Below, piece by piece: positions 11,481 through 23,759 of a stretch of 64,000 nucleotides of DNA; within the stretch, counting starts at the first letter, position 1, and the number at the start of each line of letters is the position of its first letter. Location of the stretch: contig CM048850.1 in the NCBI GenBank assembly GCA_026545225.1, positions 26,279,797-26,343,796 on the forward strand. The letters are read 5' to 3'. This DNA is from Cornus controversa (lineage: Eukaryota; Streptophyta; Magnoliopsida; Cornales; Cornaceae). A program made the position numbers and the translations under genes. A model generated the notes under the pieces. It searched no databases. It was not told where the DNA came from and saw nothing but the letters and a program-made list of their open reading frames with translations.

Positions 11481-12217
11481 TGATCGGCGTTGAATGTTAC
11501 ACATTCTAACCTCTTAACTTATGTATTTTATTCTCTTAGTGATAGATTATTTTGTTATTTTACTTTGTTTAGTATTTTCTGTATTTTCAGGGCTTTAATG
11601 ATTATTTCAGTCAAAACCATGATTTTGGGCTTTTAAAGAAGACATCCAAGATGGTTAGATGAAGCCTACATCAAGGAGATCCATTCAACCATCTAGTTCA
11701 ACTCAAATCAGCCCAAGGAAGAGGTCCAAGAGAATTACAACTGCTTAAGAAGGTTTTGGGCCTCAAGCCCAAATCTGCGCATAATACAATCTTAATCCCA
11801 TTTTGGAAAACGGACCAGAAGTGTTATTTTGAAGACTCAAATCGACTTAATTTTCTTTTAAGTCAAACGAAATTCGATTCTGCACACTTTTGTATTTCAC
11901 GAAAATTCCGTGAATCGGACTTTTAGTGGGTCAAAAGTCGGGCCGAACGTGAGCAGGAAAAACCCACCTAATTTAGAGGATTCTTCTTATAGAATTGACC
12001 AATAAAAGTCTTATAAATTCAGTTTTAATAATTTCTTATCTTGTCTTAGATACTTGATTGTTGTTATTGAACTCGTCCCTCTTGTTTTCTGTGATCATGA
12101 GAGTGATTATTACACAATGGTTTTCATTGAATATATCATTAAAAATTTTGATGGATTATGCCTAGAGAAGATGAACCATGCTGCACCCTAGATTAGAGTA
12201 GTTAGGTAGATGGCCCA
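11481..12217 (+). repeat. Family A LTR copy 3, first piece
   Basis: Begins TGATCGGCGTTGAATG and matches the solo LTR from its first base, with an internal deletion after about 11970 relative to the solo LTR. The left flank is TACAG in ORF2, with no polypurine tract. It is interrupted by B2 at the 5-bp target GCCCA (12213-12217). Confidence 0.82.
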
Positions 12218-13635
12218 TCATGTGGTCAGAACTAAATTATATTGTAAGCTTAATTTTTCCCTTTTTATCAAAATATAATTTAACCACTCGCAAGAGCACG
12301 AATCTTTGTAGATAAGGTTCTATATAGAGGGTATCGATCCCACGAGGACTAATCGCAATTGTCTTAAAGGAAGATTAATTCTACTTTAATTCGAAAAAAC
12401 AGATTTTTGAATTTATGTTTAGAAACTATTGCATGAATGAAATGACAAGAAAAGTAAAGAGTTTAAAGTTGGGAGAGAGAACTAGGGTTGGTTTCCACCA
12501 CTAGCCATTCACATGTTCATAAGTGTAGCAAGCATGGGATTCATTAATTAAATGCCTAACAATGTCATTAGGCTTGTGACCTCAATGACATATCAAAAGA
12601 TCAATGTATGTGCTAACCTATCATAATCCATCTTCAACAAGCATAGCTCTTCAACCTAACTAACTACCTAATTACTCTACTCTCTAAGTGAACACTACAT
12701 GCATCCAAACTACCTTGTCTTAGCATGGTCTATACAAACTAACATCACACATTCATTTAAACACCATTATCTAGCCATCATTTGCACTTCTTGTGGAATA
12801 TGCAAATGTTGTGCATTCAAGTGACAAAATCTACTCTAAGACAAGAATAAATTCCAAATCAAATGAATATATATAAGAGATGTATTTGTGTACATAATCA
12901 CTACACTAAATAATCAACATTTAATTACAAATCCCAAGAGCTACAAAGATGAACAAGTTTACATGGCTAGGGGTTGAAACTAACACCCTAGTAGAAGAGT
13001 TAGTTGCTCATGGTTGCCTTGCACCCTTCCATTGATGAAGAGAATGAAGCTTCTTGGTCTGGTTCAGCTTTTTCTCTTCCTCTCCCGAAGGTCTCTCCTT
13101 AGTATCTTGATGTGTGTTGAGAGATATGAGATATGTGTGGCTTTTGGTGCTTTTTGGCTCATTTTTCTCCTTTGGGGCCCATCATATATATATATATCAT
13201 TATATATATCTCTTGTATCAAGAAGGCCCCCAAAAGTCTTGTTCAAGTCAGACAATCCCCCTAAGTCGTGCAAAAAGGGGGATTTTGTTGCAGGTGGGAG
13301 AGCAGGTGAGCAAGTGGCCAAGTGGGCTCTACAGCATCTCGATTGATCGAGATTGAATCTCGATTGATCGAGATTTCGATCAATCAAAATGAGATCTCGA
13401 TCAATCGAGATTTTGATTAATCGAGATCAACATCTCGATTGATCGAGATGCCTTGGGCTGCATTTTCTGATTTCTTCTCTTGACTGCAGAAAGCTTCCAA
13501 CTTTGCTCCATTTACTCCAATAGGTGCAAAACATCAAAAATACAAAAATACCGTAAACATATCTCGGTAAACGCGAAAACGGAACTAATGTATGTAAGAA
13601 AAAGGGTTCAAATGCATAGAATTGAACACTTATCA
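12218..13635 (-). repeat. 3' LTR of B2
   Basis: 1418 bp, terminal CATCA/TGATAAGTG on the minus strand, with the outer TG mutated (plus strand begins TCATGTGGTC where the other copy has TGATGTGGTC). It contains the CTCGATTGATCGAG array at about 13335-13450, with one unit more than the 5' LTR, and a TATA-rich run at 13184-13212. Confidence 0.88.
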
Positions 13636-13645
13636 CACCCCCAAA
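13636..13645 (-). other. Polypurine tract of B2
   Basis: On the minus strand TTTGGGGGTG directly precedes the LTR start TGATAAGTG, identical in position to that of B1. Confidence 0.8.
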
Positions 13646-15437
13646 CTTACATATTGCTAGTCCCTTAGCAATACAATATTACAAAAATGAAATCAACTAT
13701 CTTATTCAAAAGTTTAATCATGCTCAGTCATCAACTAGATAAAGGGCGATCATCCGTTCATTTCACATTTGGCAAATGCAACAAGTATTACAGAACTATG
13801 TGGTCATTAGCAAAAATGGACTTTCACAAGCTATAAATGAACGACAGTCCCCACATAATGGCCAGCCCGAACAAATATAACAATTCCACCCCCAAAATCC
13901 TCTTTGAAAAGTGAACATGCATTCCAACATGTGGCTTTTGTCATATTTGGAGAAGAAAACGAACAAATCTGTTTTTAAGAGAAAAACTCATTGAAAATGC
14001 TCGACACGACTGTTCATTATCACAAAACATTCATGATTGCTCATGTGCGGATGACCATGCAATGCTTAGCTCTTTTTGCTTTCTTGCAAGCCCATGTAGC
14101 GGCGTTGGGCCAATGACTCCCAAACCAATTGATTTTAGGGCATTAGGTGAAGAAGCACCCCTCGGACTTAATGACCGAGCTTACAAGGCGATGAGCGTAA
14201 GCAAGCCACCCGCTTATTATTGCTCAACCTTACACACTTTTACACGAATATTCCCTGCTTTGAGGCATAGAAATCCGGTTTATTGAGTGAGAAGGCTTAT
14301 TGCAAATTTTTCTCTTCTTTTTTTTTTTTTTTTTTTACAACAACCGGAAGAACTTATTCTTTAAGTTGTTCAGATAAAAACAGAAATTTTCAAAAATTCT
14401 CCCTCAGACTTATACCCCACAATTTAAAATGCATGTGTGCGAATTTGTGCGGTTAAGGACAAATTTAGGGCAAGAATTGTACGTGCTCGAATTTAGACAA
14501 AAATGTAGACCGTTCTAGCCTACTATAAAGCTTGCAAAAGTGCGGGTATTTACAATGTTAAAGTTCTTAACTACCTGCTGCATTTACCTCGGACATTTAA
14601 TCGAATGACTTCCTTTAAAAAGCAAGACATCATGGCAAGCATGCAAAAATATCAAGAAGAAAAAAAACTGCTCTACAATGACACTCAAAATAATGACCGA
14701 ACATTGCATGCGTATGCAAGTGGTATAGCATACTGCACCCCCAAACTTATATGCAACATTGTCCTCAATGTTTGGACAAGAAGAACAAGGAAAGAAATTA
14801 CCGGGATGGCAGAATGCGAGAAAAATGGTATTCCACAGCAGCGGTCATCTTGTAAATAAGGAAAACCTGCACAGAACACCAACTGGATACCACGAGCATT
14901 AAAAGGAACAAAAAGTAGAAATAGAACATGATGAAATAATTATGCACAAACTGACAATGCCAATATCACTGTATATCTAAGGGTCTGAACTGGTGTTTCC
15001 CAATGTCTAAGAGGCCTATGCGACAAGATATTGACTATCCAGGCACGCTAACGTATAGCATGCAAAGGGGCTTCCTTTCTTTATTACCGCCATACTGTGT
15101 TGAAGCAATCTCAACAGTACTGGGAATTGAAACCAGGCGGTAATAAACAGAAATCATCAATTGAATCGCATATAACAATTAGACAAGTGGTACTACATAC
15201 ATAGTCAAAGTATAAAGAATAGATATATTGACAGAAAGCAAAAATAAAGACAGTAAAGATAACACATGGTATAAAAGAAAATATAAATGTATTCCATATA
15301 GATGAAAATGAGTTTGAGTACAAAGTGTACATGTAAGTGGAATGCTCAAAAAGAAACTAAACATGGCCAACATGGCCTATCTAAAATAAAGAAAGAAAAA
15401 TACAGAAAGTAAAACATAACAGATGAATAAAATGCAG
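13646..15437 (-). other. 3' noncoding region of B2
   Basis: About 1.8 kb without supported genes, homologous to 1350-3153 in B1. It includes an internal polypurine-like motif (minus strand AAGTTTGGGGGTG, 14736-14748) and a T-run at 14315-14336 where B1 has an AAAT repeat. Confidence 0.65.
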
Positions 15438-16651
15438 CTACTCGAGGGGTGGTGGTGGCTCGGTGGGAGTAGAAGTGGAGGTGGAGGCTCGACCAGCGAA
15501 CAGGAACTGCAGGTCCTGTCGGAAGGCTCGGAACTCGTCTAAGATCGCTCTCTGACCCTGTGCCAGAGAAGAAATGTCCGTCCGGATACCTGCCAGCTGA
15601 CTCTGCGTCACCTGGACGTGCTCGTCAAAACCCTGCTGGAGCCGCTCTACGTCAGCCGCCAGGCAGAAATAGCCCGTCGCTAAGATATCATGCCGCTCTA
15701 CAGCGACATCCATCTCCTCCTCCTCCATCTCCTCGTCATCGGACTCACCCTCTGCTAGCTCGCCCTCCTCCACCTCCACCGGGGCATCCATATCTACATC
15801 GTCTGGTGGATCGCCCTGGTGGTCCTGCCGCTCTAAGTGTCGCCTCACCCGCTCCCACTGAGTAGATGTGAAGCGGGTGGGCGGTGCCAACTGGATGTCA
15901 GTCTGACTGACCGGTATACTGGCACTACTGAGAAAAGCAGCGATCAGGAAAGGGAAGGGAAGCCGCCAACTAGCTGCTCGCCTCATCCTCTTGTTGATGA
16001 GGCTGTCCCAAACCTTGAACATCTGCCCCCAGATCAGCGACGGGACAGAAAACCAAGTGCCCGTGTGGAAAGCATAGAGGCAACGGAGAAGGTCGCCCCT
16101 GCGCTCTGCCACGTGCTGCAGCGGACACGCGTTCTTGATGAGAACGGTGTCCAGGAACCAGAGTCGGCTCGGGCACATCGATTTGGACGTGCAGTTGTGA
16201 CTGGGCGTGGTAAACGCCCCGCCACACATGTCCATCACGATCGAGAATAGCGTCGTGTTGGCTGGGAGCGCAGCACTGTAAAGTGGCTGACCGTCCGGGC
16301 CAACCATGTCCGGTGGCTGCTGGTGAGGGATGCCGAGCATATGCGCAATCCGGCTCGGTGTAATCGTAATCGTGACGGTGCCCACCACCGTCTGTAGTGT
16401 ATCTGGGGCGGTGCAGGAGTAGGTCATGTGCTCGTAAAAGACCTGCACGAGGCGCTCGTGTGCCACGTCGGTGGGAGGCACACATAGCCGATCGAGGCGA
16501 TGCCTCCTGAGCTCGGCAACCGTCCACGCGGTGTCGGGATGCCTCTCGAACTCGACTAAGTCAAAAATCTGCTCCGAGTGAACCTCCGAGACCGGAAGGC
16601 TCGCCCGGGCACGTCGCGAACAGAACAGGCGGCGTTCTTCACCCTCGCCAT
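15438..16651 (-). pseudogene. ORF2 of B2 (one N-terminal frameshift, otherwise open)
   Basis: The best preserved ORF2 in the window. The ATG at 16651 (start MARVKNAA) matches the B1 copy, but a small deletion near 16585 shifts the frame. From about 16580 to the TAG at 15438 the frame is open for some 380 codons. Order of features: FYEHMTYSCTAPDTLQTVV, ITPSRIAHMLGIPHQQPPD, SRLWFLDTVLIKNACP, IWGQMFKVWDSLINKRMRR, an acidic block (ESDDEEMEEEEMD), a predicted helical C-terminus and a final TEPPPPLE tail. It is GC-rich compared with its surroundings. It resembles the PF20167-type plant transposon domain; an ATHILA ORF1-type label is possible. No transmembrane segment is seen, so it is unlikely to be an envelope protein. 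Confidence 0.78.
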
Positions 16652-16665
16652 AGCCTCGGAACAGT

Positions 16666-17050
16666 CTGCACTTGATTCCAAAAATTACGTAAATAAAAGA
16701 TAAATAAGAAGAAAGCTAAACTACGATTAAACTAAAAGAATAGAAATAAAAATGAAGTCCTAGTCCATGGTACTGACAAGAATGCAAAAAAAAAACTAAA
16801 AGAGGCAATGTGAACGGATGCAACCGAAACGAAGGTGTCGCGGTTACACACCATACACTAAGCATTTTAAACAAGAAGAATGCCAAATCTCACTCCTACA
16901 TGACTTCCTACCCCCCGAAACCCACAACATCTCATTACAGATATTGCAATCACATCCATCCACCCCAACATCATCTAACTATGTTTATTACGCTGTAAAA
17001 CTATCAAAAATGGTGAGAGAGTATGCAAAATGTAGCCATGCATCACTTAC
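16666..17050 (-). other. Possible 5'-leader intron of ORF2 (B2)
   Basis: On the minus strand the GC-rich leader ends CTCGAG and is followed by GTAAGTGATG, a consensus donor (17050 downwards). The acceptor AAGTGCAG ends at 16666, 14 bases before the ORF2 ATG. B1 keeps the same acceptor (105-110). The interval is AT-rich. Splicing is inferred. Confidence 0.55.
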
Positions 17051-17270
17051 CTCGAGAGGAAGGAGATGAACGGCTCAACCGAAGAAGATACACTCGCAGC
17101 CGCGAAGAGGAGATCGCGCAAGTGCTACCGGCAGCTTCGGACTGCGTCGGATGGCGGCGGATGATCGGGAATGGTAGATCGAGTGCTAGGGAGTGCTTGG
17201 AGAAGGCTTGGATCGCACGGAGGGAGAGAAGAATTCGGTGGTCTTTTAAAATGGGAGGGAAGCCCAACGG

Positions 17271-17280
17271 TTTAAATAGA
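17271..17280 (-). promoter_or_regulatory. TATA-like box, possible internal promoter for ORF2 (B2)
   Basis: Minus-strand TCTATTTAAA, 30 bp from the palindrome array and about 220 bp upstream of the leader donor. The leader between them is pyrimidine- and GC-rich. The same decamer and spacing occur in element A. Confidence 0.45.
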
Positions 17281-17309
17281 CTTTTGGCTCACGTGCAGGC
17301 CCCGCGTGC

Positions 17310-17670
17310 ATCTCGATTGATTGAGATGTGCATTTCGATCAATCGAGATTTCGATTGATCGAGATCTCACCTCGGTCAATCGAAATCAGCTTCGATCGAT
17401 CGAGATTGTCTCATCGATCAATCAAAAATTCCTTCACTGAATCACACATTTACTTCGATCAATCGAACATTTAATTCATTCAATCGAAATTTTATTTCGA
17501 TCAATCGAAATTTTCGATCGATCGAAGACCTATCGAAATGCAATCAAAGAATACTACCTCTCGGGACTTTGGACTTGGCAAATCTCTGCAATTTTTCGAT
17601 CAATCGAGATTGAGATCTCGATCAATCGAAATCTCGATTGATTGAGATCCTGGTTTCGATCAATCGAGAT
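17310..17670 (-). repeat. CTCGATTGATCGAG palindrome array between pol and ORF2 (B2)
   Basis: A dozen or more imperfect GATC-centred palindromes of the same type as in the B LTR U3, with a gap at about 17530-17594. It sits between the integrase stop and the TATA-like box. The similarity to the LTR array suggests the element carries its U3-type block twice. Confidence 0.75.
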
Positions 17671-17926
17671 GCTCAAACACAGTCAGCTTGAGTTATGCTT
17701 CAGGGACTTGGATATTTGGGAATTAGATACTACATTGCTTAGATACAAACCTACTTTGGATTAAAGGGACATCATGGAAGCATGATAGCTACCATGGCTT
17801 CGCCACCTTACACGTCTATGGCACGACGTTCGGATCGGCTCACGAGTCAAAATACACGGGATCCGTCAAAGTGACGACATCCACGTATTCGGTGGTGACT
17901 TGGTCATCCACGCACACTTTTAAGCG
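17671..17926 (-). other. Spacer between integrase end and palindrome array
   Basis: About 250 bp after the pol stop. Nothing recognisable apart from ordinary AT-richness. Confidence 0.6.
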
Positions 17927-20900
17927 CTACCCGTTCACTTTGAACAACGAGCCATCTTTCAAGTCCTTCAATTCCACCGCTCCGTGGGGAGCGACGGAAT
18001 TAATCAAAAATGGACCATCCCAACGGGAACGAAGTTTTCCAGGAAACAAATGGAGGCGTGAGTTGTACAACCATACTTTTTGGCCGGGCGAAAATGTTTT
18101 GACTCGAATATTACGATCATGAAAGGCTTTGGACTTTGCCTTATAGATTTTCGCATTCTCATACGCGTCATGTCGCAATTCTTCCAATTCATTTAATTGG
18201 AGCCTTCGATTAGAGCCGGCCTTTTGCATGTCAAAATTGAAAGTTTTGGTGGCCCACATAGCTTTATGCTCCAATTCAACCGGAAGATGGCACGCTTTGC
18301 CATAAACCAACCGATAAGGTGACATTCCAATGGGAGTTTTATATGCGGTTCGGTATGCCCATAATGCATCGTTTAGTCGCAATGACCAATCCTTCCGGTC
18401 GGGCCGAACAGTTTTCTGAAGAATGTTCTTAATCTCCCTATTGGATACTTCTACTTGGCCACTGGTTTGAGGATGGTATGGGGTGGCCACTTTGTGTGTG
18501 ACGGAGTATTTGGTAAGCAAGGTTTGAAGGAACCGGTTATAGAAATGTTTACCTCCGTCACTGATGATGGCCCGAGGCGTACCAAACCGGCTAAAAATAT
18601 TAGCTTGAATGAATTTAACCACGACTGCGTGATCATTGGTTTTGGTAGCAACGGCTTCTATCCACTTAGATACGTAGTCCACCGCCACAAGTATGTACTC
18701 ATGACCAGTAGAGGGTGGAAATGGTCCCATGAAGTCAATGCCCCACACATCAAATATTTCAATGATAAGAATAGGGTTAAGAGGCATCATGTCCTTTCGA
18801 GACATCGCGCCAAGGCGCTGACATCGCTCACAAGAGCGGCAGAATGAATATGCATCCCGATGAAGTGTCGGCCAGAAAAATCCGCATTGGAGAATTTTTG
18901 CTGCGGTTTTCTTAGCACTAAAGTGTCCCCCACAAGCGAGTGTATGATAAAACTTGAGAATGCTTCGGAATTCACTGTTCGGCACACACCTTCGAATTAT
19001 TTGATCGGGGCAATATTTGAACAATTGAGGATCGTCCCAATAATATGATCATGATTGGGAGAGAAAACGATCCTTCTCTTGCTTGGTCCAAGAAGATGGT
19101 ATTTTACCGGCTGCCAAGTAATTAACCACATCTGCATACCAAGGGATACTCTCTTGAGAGATGATAAAGAGTTGTTCATCCGGGAAGGATTCACAAACTG
19201 GAATGGAATTATGGAGGGATTCAACAAGAATTCTAGACAGGTGGTCAGCCACCACATTTTCAGTTCCCTTTTTGTCTCTAATTTCAAAATTGAACTCTTG
19301 CAATAAGAGTATCCATCGGATCAACCTAGGCTTGGTGTCCTTTTTGGCCAAAAGATGCCGGAGGGCAGCATGGTCCGAATAGACAATGACCTTTGAACCC
19401 AATAAATAAGCTCAAAATTTGTCTAATGCAAATACAACCGCGAGCAATTCTTTTTCCGTTGTGGTATAATTGATTTGAGCCTCGGAAAGGGTTTTACTTG
19501 CGTAGTAGATGACATAAGGCAGTTTGTCTATTCGTTGCCCTAAGACAGCACCCATGGCATAATCGGATGCATCACACATAATCTCAAATGGGAGAGCCCA
19601 ATTTGGAGGGATTAGAATTGGAGCGGTTGTAAGCCTGGTGCGGAGTTCTTCAAAAGCGTTAAGGCACCCTTCATCAAAGGTAAAGCAAGACTCTTTTTCA
19701 AGAAGGCGACACAAAGGCCGAGAGATCTTGCTAAAGTCTTTGATGAAACGGCGATAAAAAGCCCGCATGCCCAAGGAATGAACGAATCTCTCTCACCGTT
19801 GATGGTGGAGGAAGTTTAGAAATGAGTTCAACCTTGGCTTTATCAACCTCTATTCCTCTCTTAGACACAATGTGCCCTAGGACAATACCCTCTTGAACCA
19901 TAAAATGGCTCTTTTCCCAACTAAGAATTAGGTTGGTCTCTTGACATCGTTTGAGAACACAAGCTAGATTTTGGAGGCATGATTCAAACGAAGGCCCAAA
20001 AATGGAAAAATCATCCATGAACACTTCCAAGAATTTTTCCACCATGTCCGAGAAGATAGACATCATACACCGTTGAAAAGTCACCGGTGCATTGCACAAC
20101 CCGAAGGGCATGCGTCTATAAGCAAATGTGCCGAAGGGACATGTAAAGGTGGTTTTCTCTTGGTCCCTCGGGTCTATAGCAACCTGATTATAGCCGGAAT
20201 ATCCATCCAAAAAGCAATAAAAACTTTGCCCGGCTAATCTCTCTAATATCTAATCAATGAATGGGAGGGGGAAGTGATCTTTCCGAGTGGCTGAATTTAA
20301 TTTCCTATAGTCTATGCACACTCTCCAACCCGTGGCGGTGCGTTGGGGAACTAATTCACCCTTGTCATTTGGTTGCACCGTAATACCTGACTTCTTTGGA
20401 ACCACTTGAGTGGGACTAACCCACTTGCTATCAGAGATGGGGTATATGATTCCCGCATCTAGTAACTTCACCACCTCCTTCATGACAACGTCCTTCATAT
20501 TTGGATTTAATCGACGTTGTGCCTCCCTTGAGGTCTTAGCATCCTCTTCCAAGTGTATGCAGTGCATACAAATAGAAGGATCTATTCCCTTGAGATCTGC
20601 CACACTCTAGCCTATTACTTCTTTGTGCTCTTTGAGTACCTTTATGAGTTCCAACTCTTGGTCATTTGTGAGATTGGAAGCGATAATGATTGGAAGGGTC
20701 TCATTTGCACCCAAGAAAACATACTTGAGTGTAGCCGGTAGGGGCTTAAGCTCAAGTTGTGGTGGAGAAATTAAAGAAGGAGTTTGGGAAGTTTTGGACA
20801 AAGGGGGCAAGGGTTCTCTCGGAACTCTCCATTTAGGCAAATCCATGACAGCATTAACATCGAGCATGGAATTGACTTCACATATGGCTTGCTCAATGTC

Positions 20901-23474
20901 AAAATCATCACAGTTGAAGTGATTTAGGCATGCCTCTAAAGGATCCTTGGAAAGAATAGAAGGAAGTGCTTCTTGAACAAGGTCTTCCACAACATCGACA
21001 CCAAAGCACTCACTTTCGTCGTCGGATGTGTGGTGGGAAGCATTGAAGATGTTCAAGCGGACTTTCATATTCCCAAAAGAGATGTCCATCACTCCGGTAC
21101 GGCAATTAACGCAAGCGTTTGCCGTGGCCAAGAATGGATGACCTAGAATGATAGGAATATGACGCTTTGGATTTTGGACCGGTTCCGTGTCAAGGACTAT
21201 GAAGTCCACCGGAAAATAGAATTTGTCCACTTGAATGATGACATCCTCAATGATGCCACGCGGTTGCTTCACTGAACGGTCGGCAAGTTGTAACACAACC
21301 GTGGTATGCTTGAGTTCCCCCAAACCTAGTTGTTGGTAAACTGAGAATGGAAGCAAATTGACACTAGCCCCTAGATCAAGAAGTGCTTTTCCAAAAGATT
21401 GATTTCCGATGGTGCACGAAATGGTCGGAGCACCCGGATCTTTGAATTTATGAGGGGCTTGGTGTTGGAAAATGGAGCTTATGTGCTCGGTTAAGAGGAC
21501 TTTCTTAGGAACATTATTCCTGGATTTGCACTTTTGAGTGCACAAGTCCTTCAAGAATTTCGCATAGGAGGGAATTTGTCGAATATCATCAAGGAGAGGG
21601 AGATTGATCTTTACTTGTTTGAAGATCTCCATCATGTCTTGGATTTTCTCTCCTTGCTTCCCAAAATGAGAAGGTTCCTTCAATCTTTGAGGAAAAGGAA
21701 CCGGAGGTTCATAAGAGGTGTCAAGATTTGGAATCGATGACGACCCAACTTCACTTGCCTTTCCTTTTGGATTTGAAGGGGTATTTTGCAAATTTGGATT
21801 TGACGAAAACAATTTTGGATTTAATTGGGATTCTTTTGGATTTTTAGGTTGCTCTTGGAATTCCTTTCTCTCTTCCTCCCCTACCTTGGAATTAATGATT
21901 TTAGCACTCCTTAAGGTTGTGATTGATTGAACTTGCTCCGGAGGAGCATTACAAGTTGAAGATGATGGATCTTCAATCATATGGACACCTTTGGGGTTCG
22001 CCACCGGTTGACTCGGCAACTTACCTTCCCCCCTTCTATTTAAGGTATTAGCTAGTTGCCCGATTTGAGCTTCTAACCTAGCCATAGATTGAGCATTGGC
22101 TTCAAGCTTAGAGATTGATTGAGAGTGAGTTTGCAATAAGCGGGTGTTGGCCTCAAGATTGCTTATCACTTTTTCTTCAAAGCTTTGGCTTCTCGGAGGA
22201 GGTGGTGGTTGTTGGTAATTAGATCTTTGATTGTAAGGTTGAGGATTTGGCCTATAATGAGGCTGCTGAGAGTGGGAATTGAAAGAGTTTTGCCCTTGGA
22301 AAGAGGGACTTGATTCTTGGGGTTTCCATGAGAAAGCCGGATGGTTCTTGTAACCAGGATTGTACGTGTTTGAATATGGATCATTCATTTGTTTGGAGTA
22401 CAAGGCATTCGCTTGCTCTTGAGCATAATCGGGAGATTGCCCGGCAATAGGACAATCTCGCACGAAATGTGAAGTACTATAGCAAAATGAACAACCTTCC
22501 TGATTTTGGGCAGATTGGTTTGGAGTAGGCAGCCCATTTTTCATGATTAAATCCATTTTTCGGGATAGGGCTTCTACTTGCATGGCAACCTCATCTACCC
22601 GTGAAATCTCATGCACTCCTCTACAAGGTTGGGTGGCCTTCCCTTTCCTAGTGGAGGAGCATTGAGCTGAATTGTTGCTTAGGGTTTGAAAAAGTTTCCA
22701 TGCCTCATCGGGGCTTTTCAAAAGATATCCACCCCCACACGCGGAGTCTATCATTTGTCTATGTTGCTCACTCACCCCATCATAAAAACTTTGCACTAGC
22801 TGCCATTTTGGGACAGCATGATACGGACAAGATTTTAAAAGATCCTTTAACCTCTCCCACGTCTCATGGAATTGTTCTTGGTCAATTTGGGTGAATCCGG
22901 TGATTGCTCGCCGAATATCACTTGTCTTACCCATTGGGAAGTATTTTTTCAAGAACTCTATTTGCATCTCCGCCCAAGAATGGATTGAGTTAGGTTCTAA
23001 GGAGTTGAACCAACTTCTAGATTTATCTTTTAGGGAGAAGGGGAACATACGCAGCTTTAGATCATCCTCCGTAAAGTGTGGTACACGAATAGTGGAACAC
23101 ACGGAAAGGAAGTAATCTAAGTGCCAGTACGGATCCTCATTAGGGAGACCGTGGAAGCTATTAAGAAGATTGATGGTGGAGGACTTTATTTCGAATTGAG
23201 TTGCCGCTACATCCGGAAATTGGATACATGAAGGTACTTCAAATGTAGTCGGAAGGTAAAAGTCCATAAGCAACTCTCCTTGAGGAGGTGGTGGTGGAGG
23301 TGGTTGTTCATGATTAAAAGGAGGTAGTCCGGGAGGTTGTCTCTCATTTGGATCCATGTTTTCAGTCCTAGGCATTATAGGGTCCCTAGAGGTTCCTCTA
23401 CGTTGTCTAAGTGTTCGTTCAAGTTCAATGTTACACAGAAGCAAAGGAAGTGACAAGGACCGTCTACCTAGCAT
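17927..23474 (-). pseudogene. gag-pol polyprotein of B2 (gag, PR, RT, RNase H, integrase; broken)
   Basis: The near-complete Athila-like polyprotein. The ATG at 23474 opens with MLGRRSLSL. The gag domain is at about residues 110-260. A CCHC knuckle (CSFCYSTSHFVRDC) is at about 327-341. The protease has LLDLGASVNLLP near residue 697. RT has YSGYNQVAIDP and FMDDF near 20015. RNase H starts at ALPFEIMCDASDY near 19590. The integrase (19024-17927) has an HHCC finger ending CRSCERC and the D,D,E residues in [18 protein letters not shown] and GQVEVSNRE. Lesions: TAG at about 20607 (a TGG in homologues), TAG near 20247, an extra base in an A-run at 19756-19760, TGA near 19409 and TGA near 19046. Most nonsense changes are C-to-T or G-to-A, as in methylation-driven decay. 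It is inactive as it stands. Confidence 0.9.
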
Positions 23475-23735
23475 GCATTAACAATCGAACAACACCTCAA
23501 TACACAAAGTAACAATAATCTTTACAAAAAGAATGAATGAATTCAAACCACTAATTTTAGGCGTTATACTCACAAAGGGTTCCAAGTTTACTTCTCTTTG
23601 ATGCCCGCTATGTGGTATACCTAAAATCAAGAAGTTTGAGAAATAAGAACAAAATATATACAAAAAGAATGAAAGAATTTCTAGCCTAAGAATTAAACCA
23701 GATTTACTCTTCCAATGGTGACAATAAAACCGTAG
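23475..23735 (-). other. 5' untranslated region of B2
   Basis: About 260 bp between PBS and gag start. No features beyond T-rich sequence on the minus strand. Confidence 0.6.
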
Positions 23736-23753
23736 TCCCCGGCAACGGCGCCA
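23736..23753 (-). other. Primer binding site of B2
   Basis: Minus strand TGGCGCCGTTGCCGGGGA, six bases inside the 5' LTR. This is the tRNA-Asp-type site widespread in Athila/Tat elements. Confidence 0.9.
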
Positions 23754-23759
23754 AAATTT

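Noticed and set aside
15438-16651. ORF2 as an env-like gene
   Set aside because: No signal peptide, no transmembrane segment, no cleavage site; an acidic, soluble-looking protein resembling a plant transposon-associated domain.
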